Shown here piece after piece: positions 28,298-36,820 of a stretch of 64,000 nt of DNA. This DNA comes from Pseudomonadota bacterium. GTDB taxonomy: Bacteria > CALINM01. Below the pieces are notes generated by a model, which did not search any database, was not told the DNA's origin, and worked only from the letters and a program-made list of their open reading frames with translations. Position 1 is the stretch's first letter. Each line of letters starts with the position of its first letter. The translations under genes and the position numbers were made by a program. Location: contig JAOABK010000006.1 of assembly GCA_026418415.1 (NCBI GenBank), positions 1 to 64,000 of the forward strand, written 5' to 3'.

Positions 28298-30310
28298 ATG
28301 TTAGAGATTTTAGATTTGATAAATAAAATTGATTTGAAGTTACTATATTTTTTTAATATAACCCTTAAAAATCCAATAACTGATTTTTTGATGCCCCTTT
28401 TATCAAGATATGGTTATTTATTTTTTATTCCCTTTTTATTATTAGCTTTCAATGAAAAAAGAAAAGATCTCAATATTTTTATTTTTTTTGTTTTAACCTT
28501 TATTTTTTCAGATTTTATCTCTAATACTCTCAAAAACATAATAATGAGACCCAGACCTTTTGTAGAACATGCAATTATAAATTTGGAAGGGAGAGGGCTT
28601 TCTTATTCTATGCCATCTAATCATGCTACTAATGCCTTTGCTGTAGCTTTCTTTCTTAAAAATTATATTAAAAAAATCTTTCCTCTATTCATACTTGCTT
28701 CTTTAATTGCTATTAGCAGAGTTATTATAGGAGTTCATTATCCCTCTGATGTTTTAATGGGAATTCTTTTAGGTGCCATTGTAGGAATTACTTTTAATAA
28801 ATTTCTATTGAGTTTTAATAACCTGGTAATAAAGGATAAAAATAAGGCTATCCTGATTATTATTTTAGTCTTCCTGTCTATATTCAGAATTTTATATATC
28901 AAATACTCTCCTATTGATCTTAGTGGAGATGAAGCCCATTATTGGGAATGGTCAAGAAATCTTGATATGAGTTATTATTCCAAGGGGCCTTTAATTTCTT
29001 ATATTATCTTCATAGGAACAAAAATATTTGGAGATACGGAATTAGGGGTCAAATTTTTTGCTGTATTTTTTTCCTTTTTCTCAAGCCTATTAATGTACGA
29101 AATTACTGATATGCTTACTAAAAATAAAAAAACATCTTTTTTTAGTGGACTTACTTTACAAGTATTACCTCTCTTCTCATATCTTGGCATACTCATGACA
29201 ATAGATAGCCCGTTTCTTTACTTTTGGCTTTTAGGGCTCTATTTAGTTTGTAAAATGACTGTTTTTGATGAGTTTAATTTTTTAAAAAACTGGTTATATC
29301 TGGGAGTGGTAGTTGGTTTAGGAATGCTTTCAAAATATACAATGGTATTCTTTTATCCTTCCTTAGTACTCTTTATATTTTTAGAAAAAAAATTTTATGT
29401 TTTTAAAAAACCAGGATTTTATATTTGTATTTTAACTTCACTTTTGATATTTCTTCCTGTATTGATATGGAATGATACATATGGGTGGGTCACTCTTAAG
29501 CATACAGCTTATCATGCAAGAATAGATAAGGGATTAACATTATCATGGTATGATTTTTTTGAATTTATAATATCTCAAATAGGATTACTCACGCCTTTTA
29601 TATTTTTACTAATGATTTATTCCTTTATTAAATTAACGGGTTTCCAAAGAAACTTTACAATCAGTTTTTTCATAGTTCTATTTAGCTTTTTTACCTTAAA
29701 AAGTATACAGGGCAAAGTAGAGGCAAACTGGCCACTTGTTGCATATCCTTCAGGCATTTTATCTATGAATGTTTTTTGGAATGAGAGAAAACCGAACTTT
29801 TTAATAATCTCTTTCTTGGTTGCTGGAATAATTACCCTTTTTGGATATTTAACCCCCTATTTAAATGTTCCTGAAAAATATAACCCCTCTTTAAGAATTT
29901 TGGGCTGGCAGGAACTTGGGAAAAAGGTTGATTTATTAAAAAATAGTATGGAAAATCCTAAAAAAACAATTATATTTACTGACGACTATCAGTTATCAAG
30001 CTTAATTTCCTTTTACAGTAAAGATAAGCCTTTTGTCTTTTGTGTTAATTTTACTGGAAGAAGAATGAATCAATATGACATATGGGCATATAATGAAAAA
30101 TTTAATATCAATAATTACCGAAACTACAATGCAATTTTTATAACTAAAAATGACACACCATTTATTGAGTTCCTTATACGTCTTAGTTGTAATTCCTATG
30201 AAAAAAATAAGGAAGTGTTTTATAATAGGAAAATAAAGGTAAGAGAAATATCTTTTTACAGATGCTTTGGACTAAAAAGGATTGTAGAATTGCCAATTAG
30301 GAGTTATTGA
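28298..30310 (+). CDS. fusion of PAP2 lipid phosphatase and ArnT-like (GT83) glycosyltransferase
   Basis: Residues 1 to about 175 form a PAP2 domain with all three motifs: KNIIMRPRP, SMPSNHA and SRVIIGVHYPSD. Residues 185-670 form a polytopic GT-C enzyme of the ArnT/PMT type, with the catalytic acidic loop DLSGDEAHYWEWSRNLD followed by SYYSKGPLI. GT83 enzymes move a sugar from undecaprenyl phosphate to lipid A at the periplasmic face. A PAP2 domain could free a phosphate on lipid A or recycle the lipid carrier. The next gene encodes a GT2 enzyme that could make the donor. Domain calls are firm; the joint function is inference. Confidence 0.85.
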   Translation: MLEILDLINKIDLKLLYFFNITLKNPITDFLMPLLSRYGYLFFIPFLLLAFNEKRKDLNIFIFFVLTFIFSDFISNTLKNIIMRPRPFVEHAIINLEGRGLSYSMPSNHATNAFAVAFFLKNYIKKIFPLFILASLIAISRVIIGVHYPSDVLMGILLGAIVGITFNKFLLSFNNLVIKDKNKAILIIILVFLSIFRILYIKYSPIDLSGDEAHYWEWSRNLDMSYYSKGPLISYIIFIGTKIFGDTELGVKFFAVFFSFFSSLLMYEITDMLTKNKKTSFFSGLTLQVLPLFSYLGILMTIDSPFLYFWLLGLYLVCKMTVFDEFNFLKNWLYLGVVVGLGMLSKYTMVFFYPSLVLFIFLEKKFYVFKKPGFYICILTSLLIFLPVLIWNDTYGWVTLKHTAYHARIDKGLTLSWYDFFEFIISQIGLLTPFIFLLMIYSFIKLTGFQRNFTISFFIVLFSFFTLKSIQGKVEANWPLVAYPSGILSMNVFWNERKPNFLIISFLVAGIITLFGYLTPYLNVPEKYNPSLRILGWQELGKKVDLLKNSMENPKKTIIFTDDYQLSSLISFYSKDKPFVFCVNFTGRRMNQYDIWAYNEKFNINNYRNYNAIFITKNDTPFIEFLIRLSCNSYEKNKEVFYNRKIKVREISFYRCFGLKRIVELPIRSY

Positions 30311-31260
30311 TGAAAGTATCTATTGTCATTCCTATTTTTAATGAAGAAGAAAATATTAATCTGTTATATGAGAGAATAAAATTCGTCATGGATAATACTA
30401 AAAATCCTTATGAAATAATATTCGTAGACGATGGAAGTAAAGATAATAGTTTGAATATACTTAAGAAGATACAAGAAAATGATGAAAAAATTATAGTAAT
30501 ATCTTTAAGAAAAAACTTTGGCCAAACCTCTGCCTTTGCTGCAGGGTTTGATTATGCAACAGGTGATGTGATAATAACAATGGATGGTGATCTACAAAAT
30601 GATCCGGATGATATTCCAAAGTTGATTGAACTTTCCAAAGAATATGATATTGTAAGTGGATGGAGAAAGAATAGGAAAGATCCGTTTATATCAAGAAGAT
30701 TACCATCAATTATTGCTAACTGGCTTATTTCTAAAGTAACAGGAGTTAAATTACATGATTATGGATGTAGTTTGAAAGCTTATAGAAGAGATGTTTTGCA
30801 AAATATAAATTTATATGGAGAGATGCATAGATTTATTCCAGCGGTTGCCAGTCAGTATGGAGTTAAAATTACTGAAGTTGAAACAAAGCACCATCCAAGA
30901 AAATACGGTAAATCAAAGTATGGAATTTCAAGAACTTTTAAAGTAATTCTCGATTTAATAATGATAAAATTCTTTCAATCCTTCTTTTCCAAGCCATTGA
31001 GGGCTTTTGGCCCAATTGGGTTAGCAAGTTTTTTTGCAGGATTAATAATATCACTAAAACTTACTTTTGAGAAGTTCTATTACCATAAGGACATTGGGGG
31101 AAGACCTTTATTAATATTAGGTGTAATGCTAATTATAGTTGGCGTTCAGATGCTTGCTATGGGGATTTTAGGTGAATATCTTGTAAGGATTTATTATGAA
31201 ACGCAGAAAAAGCCTATTTATTATATAAGAGAAATATATACTTCTAAAAGGGAAAACTAA
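30310..31260 (+). CDS. GT2 polyisoprenyl-phosphate glycosyltransferase (DPM1/ArnC/GtrB-like)
   Basis: The GT2 domain begins SIVIPIFNEEENI and carries FVDDGSKDNSL and TMDGDLQNDP, the metal- and nucleotide-binding motifs, plus RKNFGQTSAFAAGFD. Two membrane helices near residues 235-255 and 270-295 end the chain, as in ArnC and GtrB. Such enzymes load a sugar onto undecaprenyl phosphate on the cytoplasmic side. ATG 30310 is used, with AGGAG a few bases upstream, and it overlaps the fusion gene's stop. Confidence 0.9.
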   Translation: MKVSIVIPIFNEEENINLLYERIKFVMDNTKNPYEIIFVDDGSKDNSLNILKKIQENDEKIIVISLRKNFGQTSAFAAGFDYATGDVIITMDGDLQNDPDDIPKLIELSKEYDIVSGWRKNRKDPFISRRLPSIIANWLISKVTGVKLHDYGCSLKAYRRDVLQNINLYGEMHRFIPAVASQYGVKITEVETKHHPRKYGKSKYGISRTFKVILDLIMIKFFQSFFSKPLRAFGPIGLASFFAGLIISLKLTFEKFYYHKDIGGRPLLILGVMLIIVGVQMLAMGILGEYLVRIYYETQKKPIYYIREIYTSKREN

Positions 31261-32169
31261 TTGAAAAGATATATCAAATTTTTAGGAAAGGCATTAATAA
31301 GCTTTTTTTTTCTATTTCTTGTTTTTAAAAAACTTGATTTTAATACCATCATCATTGAACTTAAACAAATAAACATAATAATGCTTTTTTTATCTATTAT
31401 ACTTTATCTAAGCACAATGATTTTTTCTACAATTAGATGGTCTTATTTTGTGAAAACAAAAAAATCTATAAAAGAATTATTCCAACTATATATGATTGGC
31501 ACCTTCTTTAATCTCTTTATGCCTGGTACTGTTGGAGGAGATGTTATAAAAGCATATTATTTATACAAAGAAGATAGAAAAAAAACTAATCCCCTTGTCT
31601 CTGTTTTTATGGAAAGATATATGGGGCTTTGTGCTCTAATAACCATAGCTTTAATTGGATTCTTTTTTGGTTATGATTACATTAAAGACAGCTTAATCGA
31701 CAAATTATTTTATCTAATATGTGCATTATTTATTCTCGGGACACTTTTCGTTTTATTTTTTCCCTATGAAAAATTTTATCATAAATTAGATAGAGCTCGA
31801 GAATCTATTAAAAATTATATGTTTAATCCCTCAATATTTTTTAGGACCTACATATTATCATTAATTGTTCAAGGTATTGGTGTTTTAGTAGTTTATTTCC
31901 TTGGAATTGGCTTATCTATTCCTCTCCAATTTAAGTTTTATCTGATTTTTATACCCATAATAACTGTCATATCCATGATACCTATATCCCTTTCAGGCTT
32001 CGGTGTTAGAGAGTATGGTTTTTTATATCTCTTAAGCATCTTTGGTATATCAAAGGAGAAAGCAGTAGGACTCTCTTTAATGTGGTTTTTTACTATGCTC
32101 ATGACAGGCCTTGTTGGAATGTTTTTTTATTTGAATAAAAAAGTTAATACAAATGTTGACATTAGTTAA
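31261..32169 (+). CDS. lysylphosphatidylglycerol synthase TM-region / YbhN (UPF0104) family membrane protein
   Basis: An integral membrane protein of about eight helices without the LPG synthase catalytic domain. The family segments TIRWSYFV, NLFMPGTVGGDVIKAYYLY, ERYMGL and ISLSGFGVREYGFLYLL are all present. Members have been proposed to flip or move lipids. It directly follows the GT2 gene, so it may act in the same lipid-linked sugar pathway. It starts at TTG immediately after the GT2 stop, with AAGGGA upstream. Confidence 0.82.
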   Translation: MKRYIKFLGKALISFFFLFLVFKKLDFNTIIIELKQINIIMLFLSIILYLSTMIFSTIRWSYFVKTKKSIKELFQLYMIGTFFNLFMPGTVGGDVIKAYYLYKEDRKKTNPLVSVFMERYMGLCALITIALIGFFFGYDYIKDSLIDKLFYLICALFILGTLFVLFFPYEKFYHKLDRARESIKNYMFNPSIFFRTYILSLIVQGIGVLVVYFLGIGLSIPLQFKFYLIFIPIITVISMIPISLSGFGVREYGFLYLLSIFGISKEKAVGLSLMWFFTMLMTGLVGMFFYLNKKVNTNVDIS

Positions 32170-32185
32170 TTATATGATTTAATAT
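32156..32185 (+). promoter_or_regulatory. promoter for the major pilin-like gene
   Basis: TTGACA (32156-32161) and TAATAT (32180-32185) are 18 bp apart. A strong GGAGGT follows at 32200-32205 before the ATG at 32211. In contrast to several other units here, this message has a normal leader, fitting high expression of a pilin. Confidence 0.7.
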
Positions 32186-32210
32186 TATTATAAAAAGTTG
32201 GAGGTAAACT

Positions 32211-32651
32211 ATGAAAAATCAAAAAGGTTTTACTCTAATTGAGTTGGTTATTGTTTTAATTCTTCTTGGTATTTTAGCCGCTGTTGCTGTACCTAAATTT
32301 ATGAATCTTCAAGAGGAAGCAAAGAAGTCTGGTGTTAAAGGTGCTGTTGCAAGTGTAAGAAGTGCTATTAATATTTATTATGCTAATGCTAATTTGAAGG
32401 GAAAAACAACCGTATTCCCACCAAGTGAAACTGTATTAAAGAATATATTGAATGGTCCTATCCCAGATAATGCAGCAGTAATAAATCCAGGTGCAGACAA
32501 GAAGGCAATAGATGTAACTACAACTGCAACACCACCAGCGGTTACAGCAGCAGACAGTACAACTGCAACAAAACCAGCATGGAGATATAATTCTAATACA
32601 GGGCAGTTCTGGTCAAACTGGGGTGGTGGATTTAAAGCTAATACTTACTAA
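32211..32651 (+). CDS. type IV pilin-like major prepilin (MshA-like)
   Basis: The class III signal MKNQKG is cleaved before FTLIELVIVLILLGILAAVAVPKF, with the conserved Glu at +5. The mature chain is about 140 residues, with a Thr/Ala-rich middle (residues 100-125) that could be glycosylated, and an aromatic Gly-rich C-terminus. There are no paired cysteines. Its own promoter and terminator, set apart from the genes after it, point to independent strong expression. It is the likely main pilin of the operon that follows. Confidence 0.85.
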   Translation: MKNQKGFTLIELVIVLILLGILAAVAVPKFMNLQEEAKKSGVKGAVASVRSAINIYYANANLKGKTTVFPPSETVLKNILNGPIPDNAAVINPGADKKAIDVTTTATPPAVTAADSTTATKPAWRYNSNTGQFWSNWGGGFKANTY

Positions 32652-32657
32652 TTTTTT

Positions 32658-32682
32658 AAAGGCTGCCAAATCGGCAGCCTTT
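32658..32682 (+). terminator. intrinsic terminator after the pilin gene
   Basis: A perfect 10-bp stem (32658-32667 with 32673-32682) encloses a 5-nt loop AAATC. The downstream side is A/T-rich, with only broken T runs. The stem begins a few bases after the pilin stop codon. It should separate pilin expression from the membrane-protein gene downstream. Confidence 0.75.
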
Positions 32683-32715
32683 AAACTTCAATTTGTTTTA
32701 TTAATCTATTTTTCC

Positions 32716-32730
32716 AAGGAATAGGATATA
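32716..32730 (+). promoter_or_regulatory. ribosome binding site supporting an AUA start
   Basis: AAGGA at 32716-32720 lies 7 nt before ATA at 32728-32730, an ideal spacing. No ATG, GTG or TTG occurs in this frame between the stop at 32722 and the TTG at 32950. The codons after the ATA read IKNKKVLLSF, a normal N-terminus if the first residue is Met. Confidence 0.55.
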
Positions 32731-34689
32731 AAAAATAAAAAAGTTTTATTATCCTTCATATTAACATTTTCATTCCTATTTTCAATCATCAAGATTAGAA
32801 GTTATGATTTATTTATTTATCTTAAAGTTGCTGATTTTGATAGTTTCTTAAATCCTATAAAAACTAATCTTTTTTCCTTTTCCCATTCCAATTATGGCTA
32901 CACAAATTATTCAATCATTTTTTCTGAGATAGCTAATTTACTTAATAATTTGTTTGGAATTAGCTCTCTTATTTTTTTTCAATCCCTTATAATCTCGGTA
33001 AGCTTTGGATTGCTAACGCTCATATATAAAAAGAAAAATAATTACATTTTTATTATGATCTTTTTCCTGCTCTCCCTTTTTACTTTGAGAGAGAGACTTT
33101 TATTTAGACCCCATAATTTAAGTTATTTATTTTTTGCAATAAATCTATATCTGTTAGTTAATGACCTGAAAGGTAGATTGTTATTTTTGTTTTTAAATCA
33201 GATCTTTTGGGTAAATACTCATAATAGTTTTATATTAGGAATAATTAATCCCTTTTTATTGTATCCCTTTATACCGAATAGAAGTTACAAAAGTTTATTG
33301 TTAGTCTTTGCAACAAGTACCTTAGGAAGTTTATTTTCAATACATTTCTTAAAACCCTTTATAGAAATTTTTAACCCCTTTTTAGGAGAAACGAAAGAAC
33401 TCTTTAAAATTCTACCAATACATGAATGGCAAACAATAGATTTAAATTTAATTTTATCTTTTTATGGATTACTTGTAATTTTTTCTATTTTGCTAATTTT
33501 AAAAACAAGGTTCTACAAAATAATCCCCTTTTTTGCATTTTATTTATTTATATCTATAAAATTTGTCAGATTTATAGACTATTTTGCATTGTCAGCTTTT
33601 TTTACTATGATTATTTTACTTAACAATAATAGTGAGATAGAAGAAAGTCTTAAATTTGTAATTTTAAAATATGCTTTGTTTTTCGTGATATTTTTATGGT
33701 GTATTATTAGTTATTTTAATAATCCTCTTATACCCTATGGTTTAGGCATGGCTGACTTCTTTTATCCCCAAAATGCTATAGATTTTATGAAAAAAAATAA
33801 AATAAAGGGAAATATTTATAACAGTTATCCCTTTGGTGGATATATTATTTATAATCTTTTTCCCGATTCTAAACCAATCATTGATGGCAGGCTTTGTTAC
33901 CCCTTGGATTTTATAAAATTATATTCAGATTCTCTTGAAGATCCTTATGCATTTAAAAATCTTTTGATTAAGTATAAACCAGAGATTTTTCTTCTCGATT
34001 ATAACCACCCTAATATAATAATTTTTCTTGATATTATGAGAGATAGATATAAGCTTGTATATTTTGATGATAATTCAATGATTTTTTTGGAAAAATCAAA
34101 TAAGTTTGAGGATATTATAAGAAATCATGAGTATAAGCATATTTCTCCTCAATATGTAATGGGCATAGATATTGAGAAAAAACATGATATGGAAAGGGTA
34201 ATTGAAGAAATACAAAGAAATATTAAGGAAACAAATAGTGTGAGAAGCAATATTATGTTTGGTAATATTCAACTTAATATGGGAAGAAAAGATAAAGCTA
34301 AAGAAATATTCAAACAAGTAATTAAAAGGGAAAGTCCTATTGGCAAAGCAGAGGCTTATAATAATCTTGGAATATTATATCTTGAAAACAATGATATAAG
34401 TAATGCTATTAAAATGTTTAAAAAAGCGATCTTTTTTAACCAAGATTTTGATATAGCATATTACAATTTAGCTTTAATTTATAGAGAAAGAAATGATTTT
34501 GTTAGTTCCTTTTACCATCTATTTAGATATTTAATTATTCAAAAAAGTAAAGGCGAAGTAAAAGATGATTTAAAGACTGAATTCATTGAGGTATTTAAGC
34601 AAGCAATTAAAAGTGTAATTAAGTACACAGGTCTAATGTTGGCTATTTTTGGTATTCTTTACATATTGTTTATAAAAAAAAGAGGGTAG
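32728..34689 (+). CDS. polytopic membrane protein with C-terminal TPR repeats, probable AUA start
   Basis: The first canonical start (TTG 32950) would remove 74 residues that clearly belong to the family: one membrane helix, then SYDLFIYLKVADF and TNLFSFSHSNYGYTNYS, the conserved first periplasmic loop of GT-C-like membrane proteins with this layout. The coding region is therefore set from ATA 32728, behind AAGGA. About ten helices follow. A soluble region (NSYPFGGYIIYNLFPDSKPIIDGR) and two or three TPR units come next, near residues 500-580, with a last membrane helix at the C-terminus. Its position between pilin genes suggests a pilus-related role, possibly glycosylation, but no activity can be assigned. 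Confidence 0.65.
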   Translation: MKNKKVLLSFILTFSFLFSIIKIRSYDLFIYLKVADFDSFLNPIKTNLFSFSHSNYGYTNYSIIFSEIANLLNNLFGISSLIFFQSLIISVSFGLLTLIYKKKNNYIFIMIFFLLSLFTLRERLLFRPHNLSYLFFAINLYLLVNDLKGRLLFLFLNQIFWVNTHNSFILGIINPFLLYPFIPNRSYKSLLLVFATSTLGSLFSIHFLKPFIEIFNPFLGETKELFKILPIHEWQTIDLNLILSFYGLLVIFSILLILKTRFYKIIPFFAFYLFISIKFVRFIDYFALSAFFTMIILLNNNSEIEESLKFVILKYALFFVIFLWCIISYFNNPLIPYGLGMADFFYPQNAIDFMKKNKIKGNIYNSYPFGGYIIYNLFPDSKPIIDGRLCYPLDFIKLYSDSLEDPYAFKNLLIKYKPEIFLLDYNHPNIIIFLDIMRDRYKLVYFDDNSMIFLEKSNKFEDIIRNHEYKHISPQYVMGIDIEKKHDMERVIEEIQRNIKETNSVRSNIMFGNIQLNMGRKDKAKEIFKQVIKRESPIGKAEAYNNLGILYLENNDISNAIKMFKKAIFFNQDFDIAYYNLALIYRERNDFVSSFYHLFRYLIIQKSKGEVKDDLKTEFIEVFKQAIKSVIKYTGLMLAIFGILYILFIKKRG

Positions 34690-34697
34690 CTCCTTTA

Positions 34698-34725
34698 TTG
34701 AATTACCTTTATTTTATGTTAAAAT
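34698..34725 (+). promoter_or_regulatory. promoter for the minor pilin operon
   Basis: TTGAAT (34698-34703) and TAAAAT (34720-34725) are 16 bp apart, and a TG extension lies just before the -10. The -10 ends 8 nt before the ATG at 34733, with no Shine-Dalgarno sequence, so a leaderless transcript is expected. Confidence 0.68.
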
Positions 34726-34732
34726 AAAGTAG

Positions 34733-35176
34733 ATGAAGGGACTTACATTAATTGAGTTTGTGATGACACTTATTGTACTGTCAATCATATTCGTAGTAGT
34801 CATTTTAGGCATGAGAAAACCTCTTGATGTAAATTTAGACTTAGCAACAAAAAAAGTTTATGGTGACCTTTCATTTATAAGAGAGAAAGCAATTTCTACA
34901 AATAAAAGATATAAAATTTATTTACAAACTCCAGATATATTTATGGCTGGGTTTGGCAATTATACGCTAATTATTAATCCCGATGATCAATCTAAATTAA
35001 GATATAAATTGGGAGATAAATATCCTAAAGTCTCATTTTTCAAAAATTATTCTGTTGCTTTTGATGGTTTAGGGAGGAATATTTTTAGAACTCAGACTTC
35101 GATTATAATCAAGACCAGTACTAATCAAAAGATAATTAAAATAAACCCTGAACATGGCAGAGTTTATGTATATTAG
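34733..35176 (+). CDS. minor pseudopilin, GspH/FimT type
   Basis: A very short leader, MKG, precedes LTLIEFVMTLIVLSIIFVVVIL, the prepilin membrane helix with Glu at +5. A Leu instead of Phe follows the cleavage site. The 147-residue size and the GspH-like body (AFDGLGRNIF) suit a FimT/GspH-like minor pilin. The start has no ribosome binding site and sits at a predicted promoter. It overlaps the next prepilin gene. Confidence 0.8.
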   Translation: MKGLTLIEFVMTLIVLSIIFVVVILGMRKPLDVNLDLATKKVYGDLSFIREKAISTNKRYKIYLQTPDIFMAGFGNYTLIINPDDQSKLRYKLGDKYPKVSFFKNYSVAFDGLGRNIFRTQTSIIIKTSTNQKIIKINPEHGRVYVY

Positions 35177-35549
35177 TATTACAAAAGGATTTACATTAAT
35201 AGAAGTTGTAATTGTAATACTTCTAATAGCAATAGCAGTACCAGCTATTATTTTTCCTGTTTTTGAATCTTCGAAACAAAGCTATCGAAGTGAAGAATAT
35301 CTTAACGGCTTGTTTCTAGCAGAAGGAAAAATGGAAGAGATAACACGATTTAAAAATATTTCGGGTCTTGATAGAACAATTAATAGAACATTAACCAATA
35401 AATTTGATGATACTTTGGTTGGATTTAATAGAAAAGTTACTTATTTCCCATATTCCAGCTGGAGAGGGGTTTTTACCGTGACTGTTAGTAAGCAAAATGT
35501 GGGATCAATTAAAATTACAACATGGTTTACTAGATATTCCTCACTATGA
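35166..35549 (+). CDS. minor pseudopilin, GspI/PilV/MshD type
   Basis: The class III leader MYISITKG is followed by FTLIEVVIVILLIAIAVPAI. ATG 35166 gives an 8-residue leader; ATG 35154 gives 12 and is equally open, so the start is uncertain. The EYLNGLFLAEGKMEEI stretch matches the AxxxAxxKxEel pattern common in GspI/PilV-like minor pilins. It lies within a run of four prepilin genes. Confidence 0.78.
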   Translation: MYISITKGFTLIEVVIVILLIAIAVPAIIFPVFESSKQSYRSEEYLNGLFLAEGKMEEITRFKNISGLDRTINRTLTNKFDDTLVGFNRKVTYFPYSSWRGVFTVTVSKQNVGSIKITTWFTRYSSL

Positions 35550-36022
35550 AGAAAGCTGAAAGAGGTTTTACACTTATTGAAATAGTATTAGCAGTAGTTT
35601 TAATAGGTATAATTGCTGGCTTTGTTGGTAGAATATTATTTCAAGAAATAAATTTTTATAGATTAATATTACCTCGGAAAGAAGTAAAAGTAGAAAACAA
35701 GCTTGTTTTTGAGAGAATTATAAAAGAAGCAAAAGATGCATATAAAAATAGTTATAATTCAGGAAATAATGTAAGGTTTAAAGTTCCTTATAATACTTTT
35801 AAAGGATACACGTCAGTTAGAATTTATCTAAGTAGTAATAAACTATATTTCTCAACTGATAGTAAACCAGCCAGTATCATAGGGGAACAAATTGCTTTTT
35901 TCAATATAACATCTATTAGATGGATACCTAAAAGGGATTTAATAAAAGTAAAGCTTATTTCAAATGTTAATAATACTTTAATTAACCAGGAAACTGAGAT
36001 TTATTTGAGGAATCAAAGGTGA
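35546..36022 (+). CDS. minor pseudopilin, GspJ/PilW type
   Basis: The leader MKKAERG precedes FTLIEIVLAVVLIGIIAGFVG. The following body (ENKLVFERIIKEAKDAY) resembles GspJ/PilW-like minor pilins, which have a long N-terminal helix and a split sheet. At 158 aa it is at the short end. It overlaps both neighbours by four bases, so translation is coupled. Confidence 0.78.
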   Translation: MKKAERGFTLIEIVLAVVLIGIIAGFVGRILFQEINFYRLILPRKEVKVENKLVFERIIKEAKDAYKNSYNSGNNVRFKVPYNTFKGYTSVRIYLSSNKLYFSTDSKPASIIGEQIAFFNITSIRWIPKRDLIKVKLISNVNNTLINQETEIYLRNQR

Positions 36023-36810
36023 ATAATAGAGGCTTTGCCTTAGTAAATGTGGTTGTAGCTTTAATAATTATCTCATTAGTTGCTCTACTTTTTACTAATT
36101 TAATCTCTATCGAATCAAACATTGCAATGGATAAATTTTTCAGTACTAAAGCTTACTATTCTGCCCAATCTGGTATAGAGAATGCTCAAAGAATTTTATC
36201 ATTAAACTATAATTGGTATTATATGCAAGAGGGAATTTTAGAAAGCAGAAGCGACAATTTGGATGGAGCATCATATATTACTAACGTATATCTACCCGCA
36301 ACTGCATTAAAAAAGGATATAAATAAAAATAAAACAACAATTGATGTTTTTGACACATCAAGGTTTCCATCCTCAAATATACTTCTTCTAATCAATAGTG
36401 AGCAAATTCTTTGTTCTGGGAAGACCAGTTCTACATTTACAAATTGTCAAAGAGGATATAATGGTACAACCAAAGACAAACATGATGCAGGTTCCTTTGT
36501 ATTTCAGGTTGCCACCTTGATTTCTGTTGACAATGCAAAAAGAACAATCACAGTTAATAATAATGAGAAATTTATAACATCTGGATTACTTTTGATAGAT
36601 TCAGATCCCACTTTCCCAGATCCAGTTGAAGTAACTTATACTGATAAAAGTAACAATATTTTTTGGGGATGTGATGATCTAAGCTGGTATACACCGGGAA
36701 CTTATTATGTTATAAACTCTGGATTGGATTTAAGAGAACAGATTGAAATTATCTCAGAAGGTAGATATAAGGGCATAGTAAAGAAAATTAATAGCACAAT
36801 ATTTAGGTAA
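36019..36810 (+). CDS. PilX/GspK/MshP-like minor pilin with a tail-protein-like insert
   Basis: The N-terminus NNRG-FALVNVVVALIIISLVALLF is prepilin-like, but the +5 residue is Asn instead of Glu, as often seen in GspK/PilX proteins that cap the pilus tip. Residues about 105-155 hold a segment, DTSRFPSSNILLLINSEQI then NCQRGYNGTTKDKHDAG, like a short module seen in phage tail and surface proteins. The start is GTG overlapping the stop before it. I infer a tip or adhesion role. Confidence 0.75.
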   Translation: MNNRGFALVNVVVALIIISLVALLFTNLISIESNIAMDKFFSTKAYYSAQSGIENAQRILSLNYNWYYMQEGILESRSDNLDGASYITNVYLPATALKKDINKNKTTIDVFDTSRFPSSNILLLINSEQILCSGKTSSTFTNCQRGYNGTTKDKHDAGSFVFQVATLISVDNAKRTITVNNNEKFITSGLLLIDSDPTFPDPVEVTYTDKSNNIFWGCDDLSWYTPGTYYVINSGLDLREQIEIISEGRYKGIVKKINSTIFR

Positions 36811-36820
36811 GGGGTTGTTT

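Noticed and set aside
31492..31510. TGGCAC resembling the -24 part of a sigma54 promoter
   Set aside because: The -12 GC element is missing at the required spacing and the site lies inside a membrane-protein gene.
32500..32590. Repeat-like ACTGCAACA stretches near the end of the pilin gene
   Set aside because: They encode Thr/Ala-rich residues and are too short and irregular to count as a repeat array or a CRISPR.
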